Shown one piece after another: positions 32,401 to 42,485 of a stretch of DNA of 42,485 nt (position 1 is its first letter; the number at the start of each line of letters is the position of its first letter). The stretch lies in NCBI GenBank assembly GCA_001655205.1, contig LPNZ01011431.1, positions 1 to 42,485 of the forward strand, given 5' to 3'. This DNA comes from Lenisia limosa. Lineage: Eukaryota > Breviatea. A program made the translations under genes and the position numbers. The notes under the pieces were generated by a model that did no database searches, had not been told where the DNA came from, and saw nothing but the letters and a program-made list of their open reading frames with translations.

Positions 32401-35400
32401 ACATTATAGCATAATAATAGGAATCCATCCAATCATTTGCCTTACAACTACCCAGCATACATAGATCATCGAAGGATGCAAACATCCTGGGTTGGAAAGT
32501 CGCTTGCTTGGAGGCTCCTGGTGGGGCAATGTGCTGAAAAGCTCGAAAATATGGCACCATTGTTTGGATAAAGTCCGGGGCTACACGGTCAGAGCGGTAG
32601 AGAATATTGAGAGGAACAACATAGAGCAATCTCTGTTCAATTAATTTATTGAAGAAATTATTAAACAATATGAAATTGAAGTGTCTGAAATTGAGTTTAC
32701 ATTATAATATGTCGCTCAAATTTTGCAATATTATTTCAATTAATTGTACGGAGCTCTAAATAATGGAGGATTCGCTATCATTGTCACGCCCCATACAAGC
32801 TTTCCAAATTGATGCAAAGTAACAGAGTCGCAGAAGGTAATTCCTAAATACCGTTAGTGATATGTCAGTTTTTTTAAAACTTGGAATTCTTTCAGGTCCC
32901 AAAAAAATCTCCTCTCTAAATTATTGGTAAGCATGACATTACCCTCCCCACTTCAAGAGAATCGCAGTGTTTTGGGCTCGCTGGGACTCGCGGAAAAAGA
33001 TGGAGCCCAAGTCAGGGTCACGCAGGACGCCTAATGGACAAAGCCGGGCAGACACACTGTCGAGAGGTAAGGAACAGTCTTAGACCGGCGGATTCACTTA
33101 TAGTATGTAATATGAAAACTAATTACGATAAAAAATGTACATTGGGACATGGTCAATGAAAAGAGTGAAAAAAGCTTCACACTGCCCAACCTCCCATGTG
33201 ATGGCAGGAGGGTTTTGCCCAAATCAGCCACAATGTCCCAAGCCCCAGAGAGCTGCTCAGTTGCTTCTAAAGGATCTGAGTCCAAATTNNNNNNNNNNNN
33301 NNNNNNNNNNNNNNNNNNNNNNNNNNNNNNNNNNNNNNNNNNNNNNNNNNNNNNNNNNNNNNNATTTAAAAAAGACCGAGGTTTTATATTACTGCTATGT
33401 GTATGATCGTGTTAAGGCTTTAACGGTTTTCCTGAAGGAAAATCGTATTATATGTATTATATAGCAACATACAGTTGTCAGTCAAGATTTACTATTATGT
33501 CGGCTTTATCAATTAGTATATGATATAGTACACATATCATATATACATGTATATAATACATGTATATATTATACTATATCATATATAACTATATATAGGC
33601 TGGGATCGAACAGCCTCGAACCCCCACTATCATGCATCTTAGTGTGTCTGGTTTGGGGGGCGCTTTGAGAGGACACCCATCGGTTTTCTGAAATGTAAAC
33701 GCTTCAGCCAGGTACATAAGAAAGGTTACTGTGTAGTTTGTGAAATAATAAAAAGTAGTTTTTGTGCAATAAATCAGAGGCAGGGGTTGGGGGTTGGCAT
33801 TAGAGGGAGGGTTGATAATTAGACTGAATCCCACTTGTTGCTGCGGTTTCAGCTGCTGCCACCACTATCAAAAAGGACCAAAGGAGCTCTCCTGAAGATG
33901 GTGAGGGTGATATCTTAGACACTTCGCCTAGTGCTGGTACAATATGACATAATACTACATACACATAACAAAAATAAAACACCCGAAATTACTCTTCAAA
34001 AGATATATCATACTATGATATATATATACTGAATGCCAAAATTGTCCAACCTCTATCTTCCCTGGCGCTATCAGTCAGGGGCTCGAAGCTGAACATTGGT
34101 ATAGCCTTTTCTTTGATAAGCGGCCATAGTGGCTCATTGACCTGGTATGTAAGTTTGATGATGGGATGTTTACTTTGAATTTCAACAAAAATTACTTCTA
34201 TCAAACCGTTATATCATTAATACTGCTTTGTTTCAGAACTGATGAAAAAATTCAGAGGAGAGCTTATCCAGACTGTTTATGGGAAAATAGGGCTGGCCCC
34301 ATACCAGTTTGAGCGAAGAAGCAAGTTTGGTCCAGATATAGAGAATGTACGGCGGGCTATTGCCTAAATGGTAAATGAGCAAAATGATATTATAAAATAT
34401 ACCATACCATATAGCTATAATTTGTGTGTTATGTATTATGTGTACCTTTTACATGAATTCACCCCAGTGTATCAGAGTAACACTGAAAAGTCTCAATTAC
34501 CTACATAAGCCTCTCCAGCCGCCCATGTCCCCACCTTGAAAAATGGCGGTATTTGGAAGCATGAAGTGCAGCCTTGTAAGGTATCTTACAGCAAAGTTAC
34601 AGACCAGCGGAATACTGGGGGTGGGGTTATGGTGAGGAATCTACGAGGAAAAAGAAAGGAATAAACTCCTAGAATAAAGCTCAGGATATTTCACCCCCCT
34701 CCCACTCCACATTGAAGTACTCAATATCTTGAGAATCCTAAAAGATTAATGTATAGAGAAACCTAGAAACAGACGAAGCAACTTAAACTAAGAAAGTTGA
34801 AAGTTGTTGAAAGAGATTATCATCTAAGTGCAATAAAGGATGATAAACATAAAGAGTAAGGTGTCACATTTGGGAATACTCATGAATTAGTTACCCACAC
34901 CCCGATGCATCCTAATTCACCCGCTACATTTACGTCCTTCCAACCTCCTCTTGATCAAATCCCTGCATTATCTCCAGCAAGTCAATAGAGTGCCATAGAA
35001 CAGACAAAACTGCGGATAACGATGGAGGCTCCTGGCGGTGTCATAGCTTCAGGAGAAAAGACGGGAAATATCAATTTTGATGAACTTCAGCTTTTATATC
35101 GATGATAGGTTGAATCGGACGCAGAACCCTTCTTACAGCTACTAGGGACAAGTTACTGACTTGTTGTAGGGCCTGGAGTCTCAGCCCTTTGAGTTTGCAC
35201 ATTGAGATAAGGGTGGCTATACGGGCTTTTACGTCTCTCTGGAGGGTGTAATTACCACGACTGAGTTCCGGTCACTTAAGATGTCCTGAAGATAAAATTG
35301 GATAACTTGATAAGAATGTGAAATATTACACTGGCCGCGGTACCTGACACAAATATTGAGCCTTATCTTTAGTCAATCGTGTCAGGACTAATCGCGGAGG

Positions 35401-36297
35401 AGGATGGAGAGCAATTAATGTGAAGGCATCAGTAGTATGCCATCAATGCATACGAGAAGGGATGCATCTGGGTTCGTGGTGTTTGCAAGAACTTGCGACG
35501 CCTGAGAGAGTTTCTCCTCAACTGATCGGCTCAGAACGGGTGTCTGTTATGTCAAGAGTTGTGAAATAGAGCAAAAGAGAAATACTGAAAGTTTATATAT
35601 CATACACGGTACAAAAGACAAATAGCCTGGATCAACTTAATTCTCCTCAGAACAACCATGACAAATACTTCGAACAACCACTTTCAGCATACTGCGTGTT
35701 TGCTCAGAGCGGCTTTGAGCATAACTTCAGCAGTATCAAGGAGAGTGTGCATTGGCGCACTAGTGGCCGTTCTAAATAGGAAGAGGCAGGACTCTGGCGG
35801 TTGATGTGTCGATGTACTTATGATATGAAATGTGTATAATGATAATATTGGGACCAAAGGCAAAAGGATTGATAATTGTGAAGGGATTTATTGAGCTTAC
35901 GAGGATTGAATTGGGCAGTGGATCGTTTGCGACTCAAATGGAGGCTCAAACTAAGAAGATAAGCTCGTAATTTGAACTCCCCCCCCCNNNNNNNNNNNNN
36001 NNNNNNNNNNNNNNNNNNNNNNNNNNNNNNNNNNNNNNNNNNNNNNNNNNNNNNNNNNNNNNNNNNNNNNNNNNNNNNNNNNNNNNNNNNNNNNNNNNNN
36101 NNNNNNNNNNNNNNNNNNNNNNNNNNNNNNNNNNNNNNNNNNNNNNNNNNNNNNNNNNNNNNNNNNNNNNNNNNNNNNNNNNNTTCTCTCATGAAATTAT
36201 CACATCAAAAGCTAGACCAACAGTAAGGGGGAATCTTGGAATCCAAATATCGTCAGCTGAGAGTTTCATGAGGTTCTCGGAGGCGGATTCAAACTTC
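26406..36297 (-). CDS. large helix-rich protein gene, many exons, unidentified
   Basis: A long minus-strand exon series. Better-placed exons: 36297 downwards (PFEKFESASENLMKLSADDI), 35771-35693, 35543-35454, 34640-34535, about 34356-34300, 34141-34051, about 33930, 33288-33191, 33030-32952, 32632-32452, 32234-32118, 31200-31042, 30957-30888, 30534-30446, 30261-30213, about 30003-29908, 28420-28273, 26924-26859 and 26610-26406. The four exons 34640 to 33930 join in phase (ending IFQ, G-NSPPYILYIWTK, VNEPLWPLIKEKA, EVSKISPSPSSGE). Products are mostly amphipathic helices, for example ITDPVKQLELNRLIDNRRVG and LHFMLPNTAIFQ, suggesting a helical-repeat scaffold of about 900 or more residues. There are several N-gaps (up to 308 bases at 31303-31610). 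I recognise no family. More than one gene could be hidden here; the true 5' end is not seen. Confidence 0.5.
28979..29036. repeat. AT-rich imperfect palindrome in an intron
   Basis: The segment alternates ATATATGATATATGATAC and its near-complement, with the left half mirrored by TATCATATATCATATG on the right. It can fold into a hairpin. Similar CATATGATAT-type palindromes lie near 2985-3050, 31225-31262, 33511-33598 and 34000-34030. Confidence 0.6.
30262..30412 (-). repeat. five-copy array that repeats a 3' splice site
   Basis: About five degenerate copies of a unit of up to 31 bases lie directly before the exon that starts at 30261 on the minus strand. Read on that strand, a unit is ATTATATTGCCGCTGAC, then a T-rich tract, then TTGTAG: a branch-point-like CTGAC, pyrimidines and an acceptor. 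The last copy supplies the acceptor used for the exon IEKRLAQTMNEVL. Copy 4 also keeps a perfect TTGTAG and copy 3 keeps TATAG; the others have lost the AG or mutated it. Confidence 0.8.
32367..32461. repeat. dispersed intronic repeat, copy 2
   Basis: Shares AAGGTTG(T)ATCTGGCCGAAG, CACCATCAC, CAATCATTTGCCTTACAACT and CCCAGCATA with the copy at 21265-21410, but lacks about 26 bases found there between the last two blocks. It lies in an intron of the large helical gene, reaching the donor of the exon 32632-32452. A 16-base fragment of the family (CTGGCCGAAGTCGTCC) is also at 12291-12306 within NEMF. Confidence 0.75.
33511..33598. repeat. long AT-rich palindrome in an intron
   Basis: Left arm TAGTATATGATATAGTA and right arm TACTATATCATATATA flank a centre with two copies of ATACATGTATATA. 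The imperfect palindrome spans about 80 bases and could form a cruciform or an RNA hairpin. It is in a non-coding part of the large minus-strand gene, close to a gap. Confidence 0.65.
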
Positions 36298-36944
36298 TCG
36301 AAAGGCTGGTAGGGGGGGGGGGGNNNNNNNNNNNNNNNNNNNNNNNNNNNNNNNNNNNNNNNNNNNNNNNNNNNNNNNNNNNNNNNNNNNNNNNNNNNNN
36401 NNNNNNNNNNNNNNNNNNNNNNNNNNNNNNNNNNNNNNNNNNNNNNNNNNNNNNNNNNNNNNNNNNNNNNNNNNNNNNNNNNNNNNNNNNNNNNNNNNNN
36501 NNNNNNNNNNNNNNNNNNNNNNNNNNNNAAAAGAGCCCGGACCAGACCAGACTGCAGAAAAGAATCTCTACAGGTACGAACAATATGGTGTCAAGCAAAC
36601 TGTGACTATTCTCAACCATACTGATGCTGAGCAAAAAAGTAGTAATGGTACAAAAAAAAGGGGGTTGGCTGGGCAAACACAAAGCACAAAACCAAACCAA
36701 ACAAAACAAACCCACATACAGCAAATATTGAAATCAAAACAACAACACAACAAACAAACCAAAGGGGCACAAGCCAAAGGTTACTTTTTTACAAAATTTA
36801 ATAAGCTGAGGGGAATAATAGCACTAGGGCTTTGAAAAAGCTCCCCTAGTTAATCTTTGAACCTAGACATTGTAACAAACTTGGCGCATCAGGCGGCCGC
36901 GTCTGGGGTTAAGGAAGGGAAATCTGCAGACAGAAATGCAGGTT
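36298..36944. other. gap and CAA-rich low-complexity stretch
   Basis: A 12-base G-run and N-gap (36324-36528) are followed by a plus strand very rich in CAAA, AACA and CAAC words (about 36640-36770). No gene is supported. The strand bias is that of a transcribed T/G-rich stretch on the minus strand, as in a 3' flank or retroelement tail. Confidence 0.4.
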
Positions 36945-37620
36945 TTAGCAATCGCACACGCTGACGCCTGTGTCCATAACAATTAACTTTTTTAAGAGAA
37001 ATACAGCATTATCCTTGAAGGCGGTAATTGACGAGCAGAGCCTAGCATATCGAGTCAGTTGGCCAATAATAATTCCTTTCAAGATGTGTTTAGGTATAGT
37101 TGAAGAGGAATGAGGATATTGGAAGTCTTCGAAAGGAAAGTCCCTGCGTTTGTCAAATATTGAAAGAAACAACTTTCTCCTTTGAATAGAGATATGAATA
37201 CCTAAGTAATTGCATACTCCAGGGGCGACGGTAGTGTTTTCCAAACGGAGCGAGTCCGGATAGATCGCACGCCCATCATCCCCATCAGGAGGGTTAGTTA
37301 GCAGAGTTATCGTCGTGAGGGTCTACAATGAGGAGATCATCAATGAACCGAAATGCGTTGTGAAAAGAAGAGATTAACGGCGATTCAGGCAGAAGTGATT
37401 CAATAAAGTCCCGTTCAAAAGAATAAAGGCAAATGTTAGCCAGCAGAGTAGCTGCGTTGGTTCCTATTGGAATGCCAATTTTCTGATGAAACACAAGAGA
37501 CCCGTTTTGGACCACAGTATTCAGAACCACAAACTTCAACAACCCTAAAATCTGATCAGGTGAGAAAAGATCTTTTGACGTGTGTGAGCTAATTTTGAAA
37601 CCTTTGTTACGGGACAACTT
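36945..37620 (-). pseudogene. degenerate retroelement reverse transcriptase fragment
   Basis: Minus strand, from the gap at 37621 downwards. RT fingers/palm motifs appear in order: QKIGIPIGTNAATLLANICL (the GIPxGTN...LAN block), YSFERDFIESLLP, and the catalytic box FRFIDDLLIV (F-x-D-D). The frame then hits stops near 37294, and the thumb-side part continues in another frame (about 37240-36960): NYLGIHISIQRRKLFLSIFDKRRDFPF and GQLTRYARLCSSITAFKDN. This arrangement matches a widespread RT family in protists and invertebrates with the GIPMGTNCAPLLADLFL signature; whether it is Penelope-like or another class I cannot say. The 5' part is in the gap (37621-37821). Stops and frame changes show it is inactive. 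Confidence 0.75.
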
Positions 37621-37954
37621 NNNNNNNNNNNNNNNNNNNNNNNNNNNNNNNNNNNNNNNNNNNNNNNNNNNNNNNNNNNNNNNNNNNNNNNNNNNNNNNN
37701 NNNNNNNNNNNNNNNNNNNNNNNNNNNNNNNNNNNNNNNNNNNNNNNNNNNNNNNNNNNNNNNNNNNNNNNNNNNNNNNNNNNNNNNNNNNNNNNNNNNN
37801 NNNNNNNNNNNNNNNNNNNNNTGCGTATTTTGGGACTCCATTCCAAAAGAAGGCTCTGGAAGTTAGAAAGTCTACGCTCAGATTATAGCAAAAGGTCCAA
37901 ACTAACAACAACAACAAAAAAATGGCTGGAAGGGCTGAGAGGTCAACCAAATTT

Positions 37955-40900
37955 TCAATCTGCTGCTGTCCTTACCTTGTTGGGGAGGCTCAGAGGGGCC
38001 CAAGGCAGCAAATCCACCAGCCATGTCTTCAGTATCACGTTCAATCCTAGGCGTGTCACTAAATAAGCCGTAATGTGATATTCCACAATTGTATTCGGTT
38101 TATTAGTTTTATCGATCCCCCCCCCCCCNNNNNNNNNNNNNNNNNNNNNNNNNNNNNNNNNNNNNNNNNNNNNNNNNNNNNNNNNNNNNNNNNNNNNNNN
38201 NNNNNNNNNNNNNNNNNNNNNNNNNNNNNNNNNNNNNNNNNNNNNNNNNNNNNNNNNNNNNNNNNNNNNNNNNNNNNNNNNNNNNNNNNNNNNNNNNNNN
38301 NNNNACAGAGCAAAAAAAACATACTTCAGAATCTCAGTAAATTCCTCAATCGAATGGCTGTCATTCAGTTCTTCGAGTGTTACCACTAGGGCCTAAGTTG
38401 TCATAATGACTATTCATAACTCCCAGGTTCCAATTCATGGAAAACTGCTCCGGCCTAAATGAAAATAATGTGATATCACAACATGTCAACATCATCATAT
38501 TGTACTAAGCCTGTTATACAGATTTGTACTTCAAAGAATTGTCCTCAACCGTCCAACCCACGTTTGGGGCATCTTCAGGGGCGGCCGGAACCGCACTCCA
38601 ACTGAGTCTATTGAGAATTACCGCGTTCCTCACGAGAACAGGGGTGGAACGATAACGGAGAGTTGCCAAGGTTTGATCGCAGTGAGGCTCAATGCTCCTC
38701 AGCAGCAATGTAAAACACCTTCTGGGAGTCGGCATGGCTTTTGGGATCCGTGACGGAGCTTCGAGACACACAGTTGGGCTGACGGAGTTTGCCGGCCCGG
38801 ACAAATCCAATTCGAAATTATTCTCTTCCGATACAGTGCGTTCTTGTGCTCTCTTACGCTCTTGCTGAAGGAAGGCCCGCTTTTGGACTGGTTTTGTGAG
38901 GGGTTGCCGTTTGGCTATGATTGACTTCTAAATATGGTAAGTAACTTTTAAATATAACTGATCGGAAAGTCACACTCCTGCTCTAGTTCAACCATACCTG
39001 TCCGGGATCTTGAACAGGCCTTTCATGGGAGTTGTCATCTTCATCGCTATCATGACTGTGAACGGGTATGGTGTGAGAGTAGGCCTGAGGGCTTGGGATA
39101 AGCATGACGTCATCGTCACTTTCAGATGATGACACAATGATGGGTATATTTTTTGGCACCCGGGAGTCCCGAGGGGGTCCAGGAGGTCCAGGGCGAGGGT
39201 TACGAGAGGGTTTGGGCGGCAAGCTCGCAAAACCCCTACGAAGTAAAGGGGATACATATTACAACCATAAAATTGATGAAATAGAATCGAAAACCTGTTA
39301 AAAAGGAATCAAACAAACAAACAAACAAACAAAATAACTGTGCATTATTGATAATCAAATCCTGGGTAGTCCCACACCCACAAAGTGTCAACGTCAGGTG
39401 AATCGGACCGGGATCGTCGGACTGGCTCGGCATTCCTCCGAAGTTGGTTGCTATGTACCCGGGGGGGACCCTGGGCTTCCTGACGTGGTTTGACATGGTC
39501 ACGCAAATTGTGTTCATACGCAAATTGGGCCAGTGCATCAGTGCCCTCATTTTCTGACATGGAACTATCCTCATCAGTGTCGCAATTGAAAGCGTTTGCA
39601 ATCCGACCCGGAATTGAGGGGTCTCGTGGGGGTGATACGCTACGCTGCCGGACTGAGGGCTGCGGTGACCTCTGGACTGGCGGGTGGTTGCTCTTTGGAT
39701 ATTTGGCCCTTTCTTCCTCTGTGATGTTCTTTGATCTTGGGCGAGGGGGGAATTTCGGGGTCTTGGGGTGCTGTATAGCCCCGTTGCGTTCCCGTCGCGC
39801 CTTCGCCTCTGCAATATGCGGAACCAGAAAACTGGGGATGGGAAATTCGCCATTCTCCTAGGGGGAGTAAAATTGGAAAATTTATGAAATAAAAAAAAAA
39901 AAAANNNNNNNNNNNNNNNNNNNNNNNNNNNNNNNNNNNNNNNNNNNNNNNNNNNNNNNNNNNNNNNNNNNNNNNNNNNNNNNNNNNNNNNNNNNNNNNN
40001 NNNNNNNNNNNNNNNNNNNNNNNNNNNNNNNNNNNNNNNNNNNNNNNNNNNNNNNNNNNNNNNNNNNNNNNNNNNNNNNNNNNTTAAAACGAAGGAAATT
40101 TCGATGTGGATTCAAGAAAAAGTCAGTGTTAAGCCAATAACAATTAGGCAATCGAACAAAACACAACATTGGGTACAATGAAAGAAAATGTACAGTATGC
40201 GCATACATCAAGAGTTTCAGAACCTGGCATCGTTTGATGGTCAAGTAGAGCACGCGGCTCTTTCCCCTCCAGCTCCTCCTCGACACCACTGGCCGGGGCT
40301 CTCTGCACCATGACGTCATCGTCGCTATCAGTCGCAGCATCCGGTCGGGTCTGTGGGACAGGGTTATCAACCTGGGTCATGTGATCGTTTTCTGCTCTTT
40401 CTCCCGCCGTAGTGGGACGCATGTGAGGGTTAAGGTTCTGAGGAGACGCGTTCTTTGTACCCCCCGTGTTCGCAGCGGTGTAATTCTGGGTACCAGGGCT
40501 TGGAGCGGTATAATTCTGGGTACCAGGGCTTGGAGCGGTATAATTCTGAGTACCAGGGCTTGGAGCGGTATAATTCTGAGTACCAGGTTTGGGAGTGTTC
40601 TGTGTGAGAGTTTTTCTTTTGCTGCGGAATCTCAGCTTATTAAGCACGTCGTTGACTTTATCACATGCTTTCTCGATCACGTCGACCGGTTTGGCTCGAA
40701 TGGCGATGGGCAGGAGGCTCGGAATAATTCGTGGCCGACGCTTCAGCTGTTTGCGGTCCACTGGGGTATCAAAACCAATCTTAAGACAAAATCCATCCTG
40801 TTTCCCCCTTCAACATTATCATCATCCACAATACACCCACCATCATCATCTGACTCATCCAAAGTCCGCTTTGCCTTCCTTCGCTGAGTGTGTCTGCTGC

Positions 40901-42316
40901 GAACGTCAGGATCTTCGTACTCCAGGTCTTCATTGGAATCATCATGGTAAATGGAGTCGTCAATGAAATTGTCATCGGTCACGGGGGCATCTCGAAGTAT
41001 CACCTACGTTGTGAGGATTTCTAATTTTCACTTATACGATAAGAGAAGAACAAGACATAACTCTCACCTGGATTATTTTGCCTTTCTCTGTAATGAAGTG
41101 ACTATCGGTATGTCGTTTCTTCGTGTTTTGGTTCTTACATCTTACGCCAGGTTGTGCCGATCCTGAACGGAACAATAAGCCTTAATCGCCCTATCATTAT
41201 TTCGTTGTTAAATACGACGTCACCCAATCTATCACACTGCCCACCCTCATATACGTCGTGGTCGAAGTCGATGTTGGTCCGAACTCTGCGAGCTTTGAAG
41301 ACTTTCAAAGGGTCTACTCGGTTAGCGGTCTTTAGACGATGTGGTGTTTGGGGGTAAACATGTCCAAATAAATATAAAGTGACCAACACAGCATTTTTAT
41401 GATGAATAATTATTTCACCTGAAATTTAGTTCGTTTTCGATAACAGGTAACTCCTCACAAGCCCCTTCCCCACAGTCTGACTTGGAGTTGTCAACCTTAT
41501 ACTCGGGCTTATTAGTCAGGTCTGGTCCACCATCCATGAGCTGCCAAAAACCAGGCCGAGGGTCTTGCCACTTCGGTTCGGATTGCAGCCGTGGGGTAAC
41601 CGCTGTTGTTTTATGTTGTGAGACGAAATGAGAACTCCAAACACAAGCAGACCAAATACGTGTTCAATATGATAAATGACATCAGATCAGTACCTACCTG
41701 GCAATTTTGTGGGTGATGGGAAGCTGAAGAGACCTTCAGGAATTCGTAGTGTGGGTTGTGGTGGTGGAGGAGAGGGTGGTCTTTTGGGGGGAGTTTCTGG
41801 CTTCTATTTGGGTCAAATGGGATAGACAGTTTCTGATATATCTGACGAAAGTAGTAAAATCATTATGACTGTAAGAAACCAAAAGACAGATGGTGAGAGC
41901 GGCATTAGAGTGGACTCACAAGAGAGAGAGGGGGCACAAGCCGCCTCAAAAAATAAACAAACAAAAACAAAACAAAAAAAAAAGTCAATTTGCAAGACAG
42001 AGCATCTTATGATTGAGCGATAAAAATTTCATGAAAATGAGTGGTATTTTGGTGGAATTGTCTACAATTTAATTTTAAAGTCAAGCCTTTCTGAAGATTG
42101 TGGTAACACAACATAGTTGATGATGAGAAGAAAATGGCGGGGGGAGTGGTTGGTGTGATTTAAAAGTCCTGAAAAATGCCTAAAAAGGTAAATGATGCTT
42201 ACATAGTTCCCAAGGCAACTAAGGGGGTCGTCAAATGGCAGGGGAACGTTCAGGCTTCTGAAGTGGTACGGCTTCTTGCCAAGCACAAGCCGTCTCGTTG
42301 ATCTCCGTGTCGCCAT
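37955..42316 (-). CDS. long disordered, probably nuclear protein with SUMO-interaction-like motif
   Basis: Minus-strand gene starting at ATG 42316 (MATRRSTRRLVLGKKPYHF; exon 42316-42203). Exons continue with a Pro-rich segment (PETPPKRPPSPPPPQ, about 41800), TPRLQSEPKWQDPRPGFWQL (about 41600), KVFKARRVRTNIDFDHDVYE (about 41290), an acidic stretch (DDNFIDDSIYHDDSNEDLEY, about 40950), a basic one (RKQLKRRPRIIPSLLP), a minisatellite-encoded repeat (PGTQNYTAPS), an Arg/Ser/Pro-rich part (about 39850-39360), IPIIVSSSESDDDVMLIP (about 39150-39095), and a long exon of more than 130 codons (about 38930-38520) with FTLLLRSIEPHCDQTLATL. Further small exons (LVVTLEELNDSHSIEEFTE, about 38390) lie towards the retroelement. 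The IIV-SSSESDDD pattern is a classic SUMO-interaction motif. Function unknown; charge pattern suggests a chromatin or DNA-repair scaffold (inference). The 3' end is unclear. Confidence 0.6.
39311..39334 (+). repeat. (AAAC)n microsatellite
   Basis: About five perfect AAAC units plus a trailing A-run, in a minus-strand intron. Similar CAAA-rich tracts occur at 29299-29316 and 41951-41980. Confidence 0.85.
40471..40590 (-). repeat. 30-bp coding minisatellite, four units
   Basis: Four tandem 30-base units at 40471-40500, 40501-40530, 40531-40560 and 40561-40590 (plus strand unit begins TGGAGCGGTATAATTCTGGG). On the minus strand each encodes the ten residues PGTQNYTAPS, with the outer units slightly diverged. 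The unit length is a multiple of three, so copy changes keep the frame. The two middle units are nearly identical, implying recent duplication. Confidence 0.95.
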
Positions 42317-42485
42317 ACTTAACGTTTATTTGTTGTGTATTGGTTTCTTCTCACCACCTGCCATCCTATCAGCATCCTATGCAGCAAAATTGCGGGTAAT
42401 ATTTATATAAAGTGAGTGGACCAGTGTAAAAACAGCTATGTGCCGAAGCAATATACAAAACAACCTTGGGAAAAACTTGGTCCAA
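42317..42485. promoter_or_regulatory. upstream region of the disordered-protein gene
   Basis: The 169 bases beyond the start codon to the window's end should contain at least part of the promoter of the minus-strand gene. ATATTTATATAAAG near 42399-42413 is AT-rich and TATA-like on the plus strand. No firm element assigned. Confidence 0.3.

Noticed and set aside
33848-34371. Two plus-strand exons with good splice sites and matching phase, ending in a stop (KKFRGELIQTVYGKIGLAPY)
   Set aside because: The minus strand over the same bases gives exons that join in phase with the neighbouring minus exons at 34640-34535 and 34141-34051, so the minus reading is favoured. The plus chain has no upstream exon or start.
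26406-36297. Identity as NELF-B, NCKAP1/HEM or strumpellin
   Set aside because: Short matches exist (PESFRPFL...EKR.A; LGPFG; RITDP), but the motifs do not occur in the order or spacing of any of these families.
40381-40887. Long plus-strand open frame of 168 codons
   Set aside because: It is antisense to the minisatellite and basic exons of the minus-strand gene; a 30-bp repeat keeps several frames open by chance.
1-42485. tRNA, rRNA, CRISPR or bacterial-type operon features
   Set aside because: I scanned for cloverleaf-like and array-like structure and saw none. The gene structure is eukaryotic throughout.

Overview
The window comes from the nuclear genome of an intron-dense microbial eukaryote. 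Coding sequence is cut into exons of about 20-200 bases, separated by mostly 50-150 base GT-AG introns, several with a CTAAC-like branch point just before the acceptor. No operon structure, ribosome binding site or prokaryotic gene was seen. I cannot name the lineage. The assembly is a draft with 22 N-gaps, so some exons are missing or truncated.

Layout, left to right. The 3' end of a Lys/Asp-rich gene (+, to 480). A many-exon RCC1-repeat-like gene (+, about 873-6417), one intron of which carries a decayed pogo/Tc5-type DNA transposon (3707-5283, TA target duplication). A foldback element (6871-7992) with TA-flanked inverted ends. A complete four-exon MIF-family gene (-, 8068-9121). A complete NEMF/Rqc2/Tae2 gene (-, 9658-17369). 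Divergent from it, a 137-residue orphan reading frame (+, 17696-18109). A methionine-R-sulfoxide reductase B gene (-, 18748-19860). A secreted protein with a LamG-like domain (-, 20567-22867). RNA polymerase subunit RPB5 (+, 23085-24611), divergent from the LamG gene across about 217 bases. A long set of minus-strand exons, helix-rich and unidentified (about 26406-36297), followed by a basic 3' part (24854-26023) that may be the same or a separate gene. A degenerate reverse transcriptase (-, 36945-37620). Finally a disordered, probably nuclear protein with a SUMO-interaction-like motif and a 30-bp minisatellite (-, to 42316).

The recognisable genes are housekeeping functions: ribosome-associated quality control (NEMF), transcription (RPB5), methionine repair (MsrB) and MIF tautomerase. 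They do not form one pathway. The interesting signal lies in the non-coding architecture: transposons sitting inside introns, tandem duplications that copy splice sites (a 5' splice site in NEMF, a five-copy 3' splice-site array near 30.3 kb), AT-rich palindromes in introns, and a dispersed repeat found in introns of unrelated genes. I found no convincing novel multi-gene system. Exon boundaries were placed by hand from splice motifs, reading phase and family alignment from memory; where phases do not fit, the entry says so.
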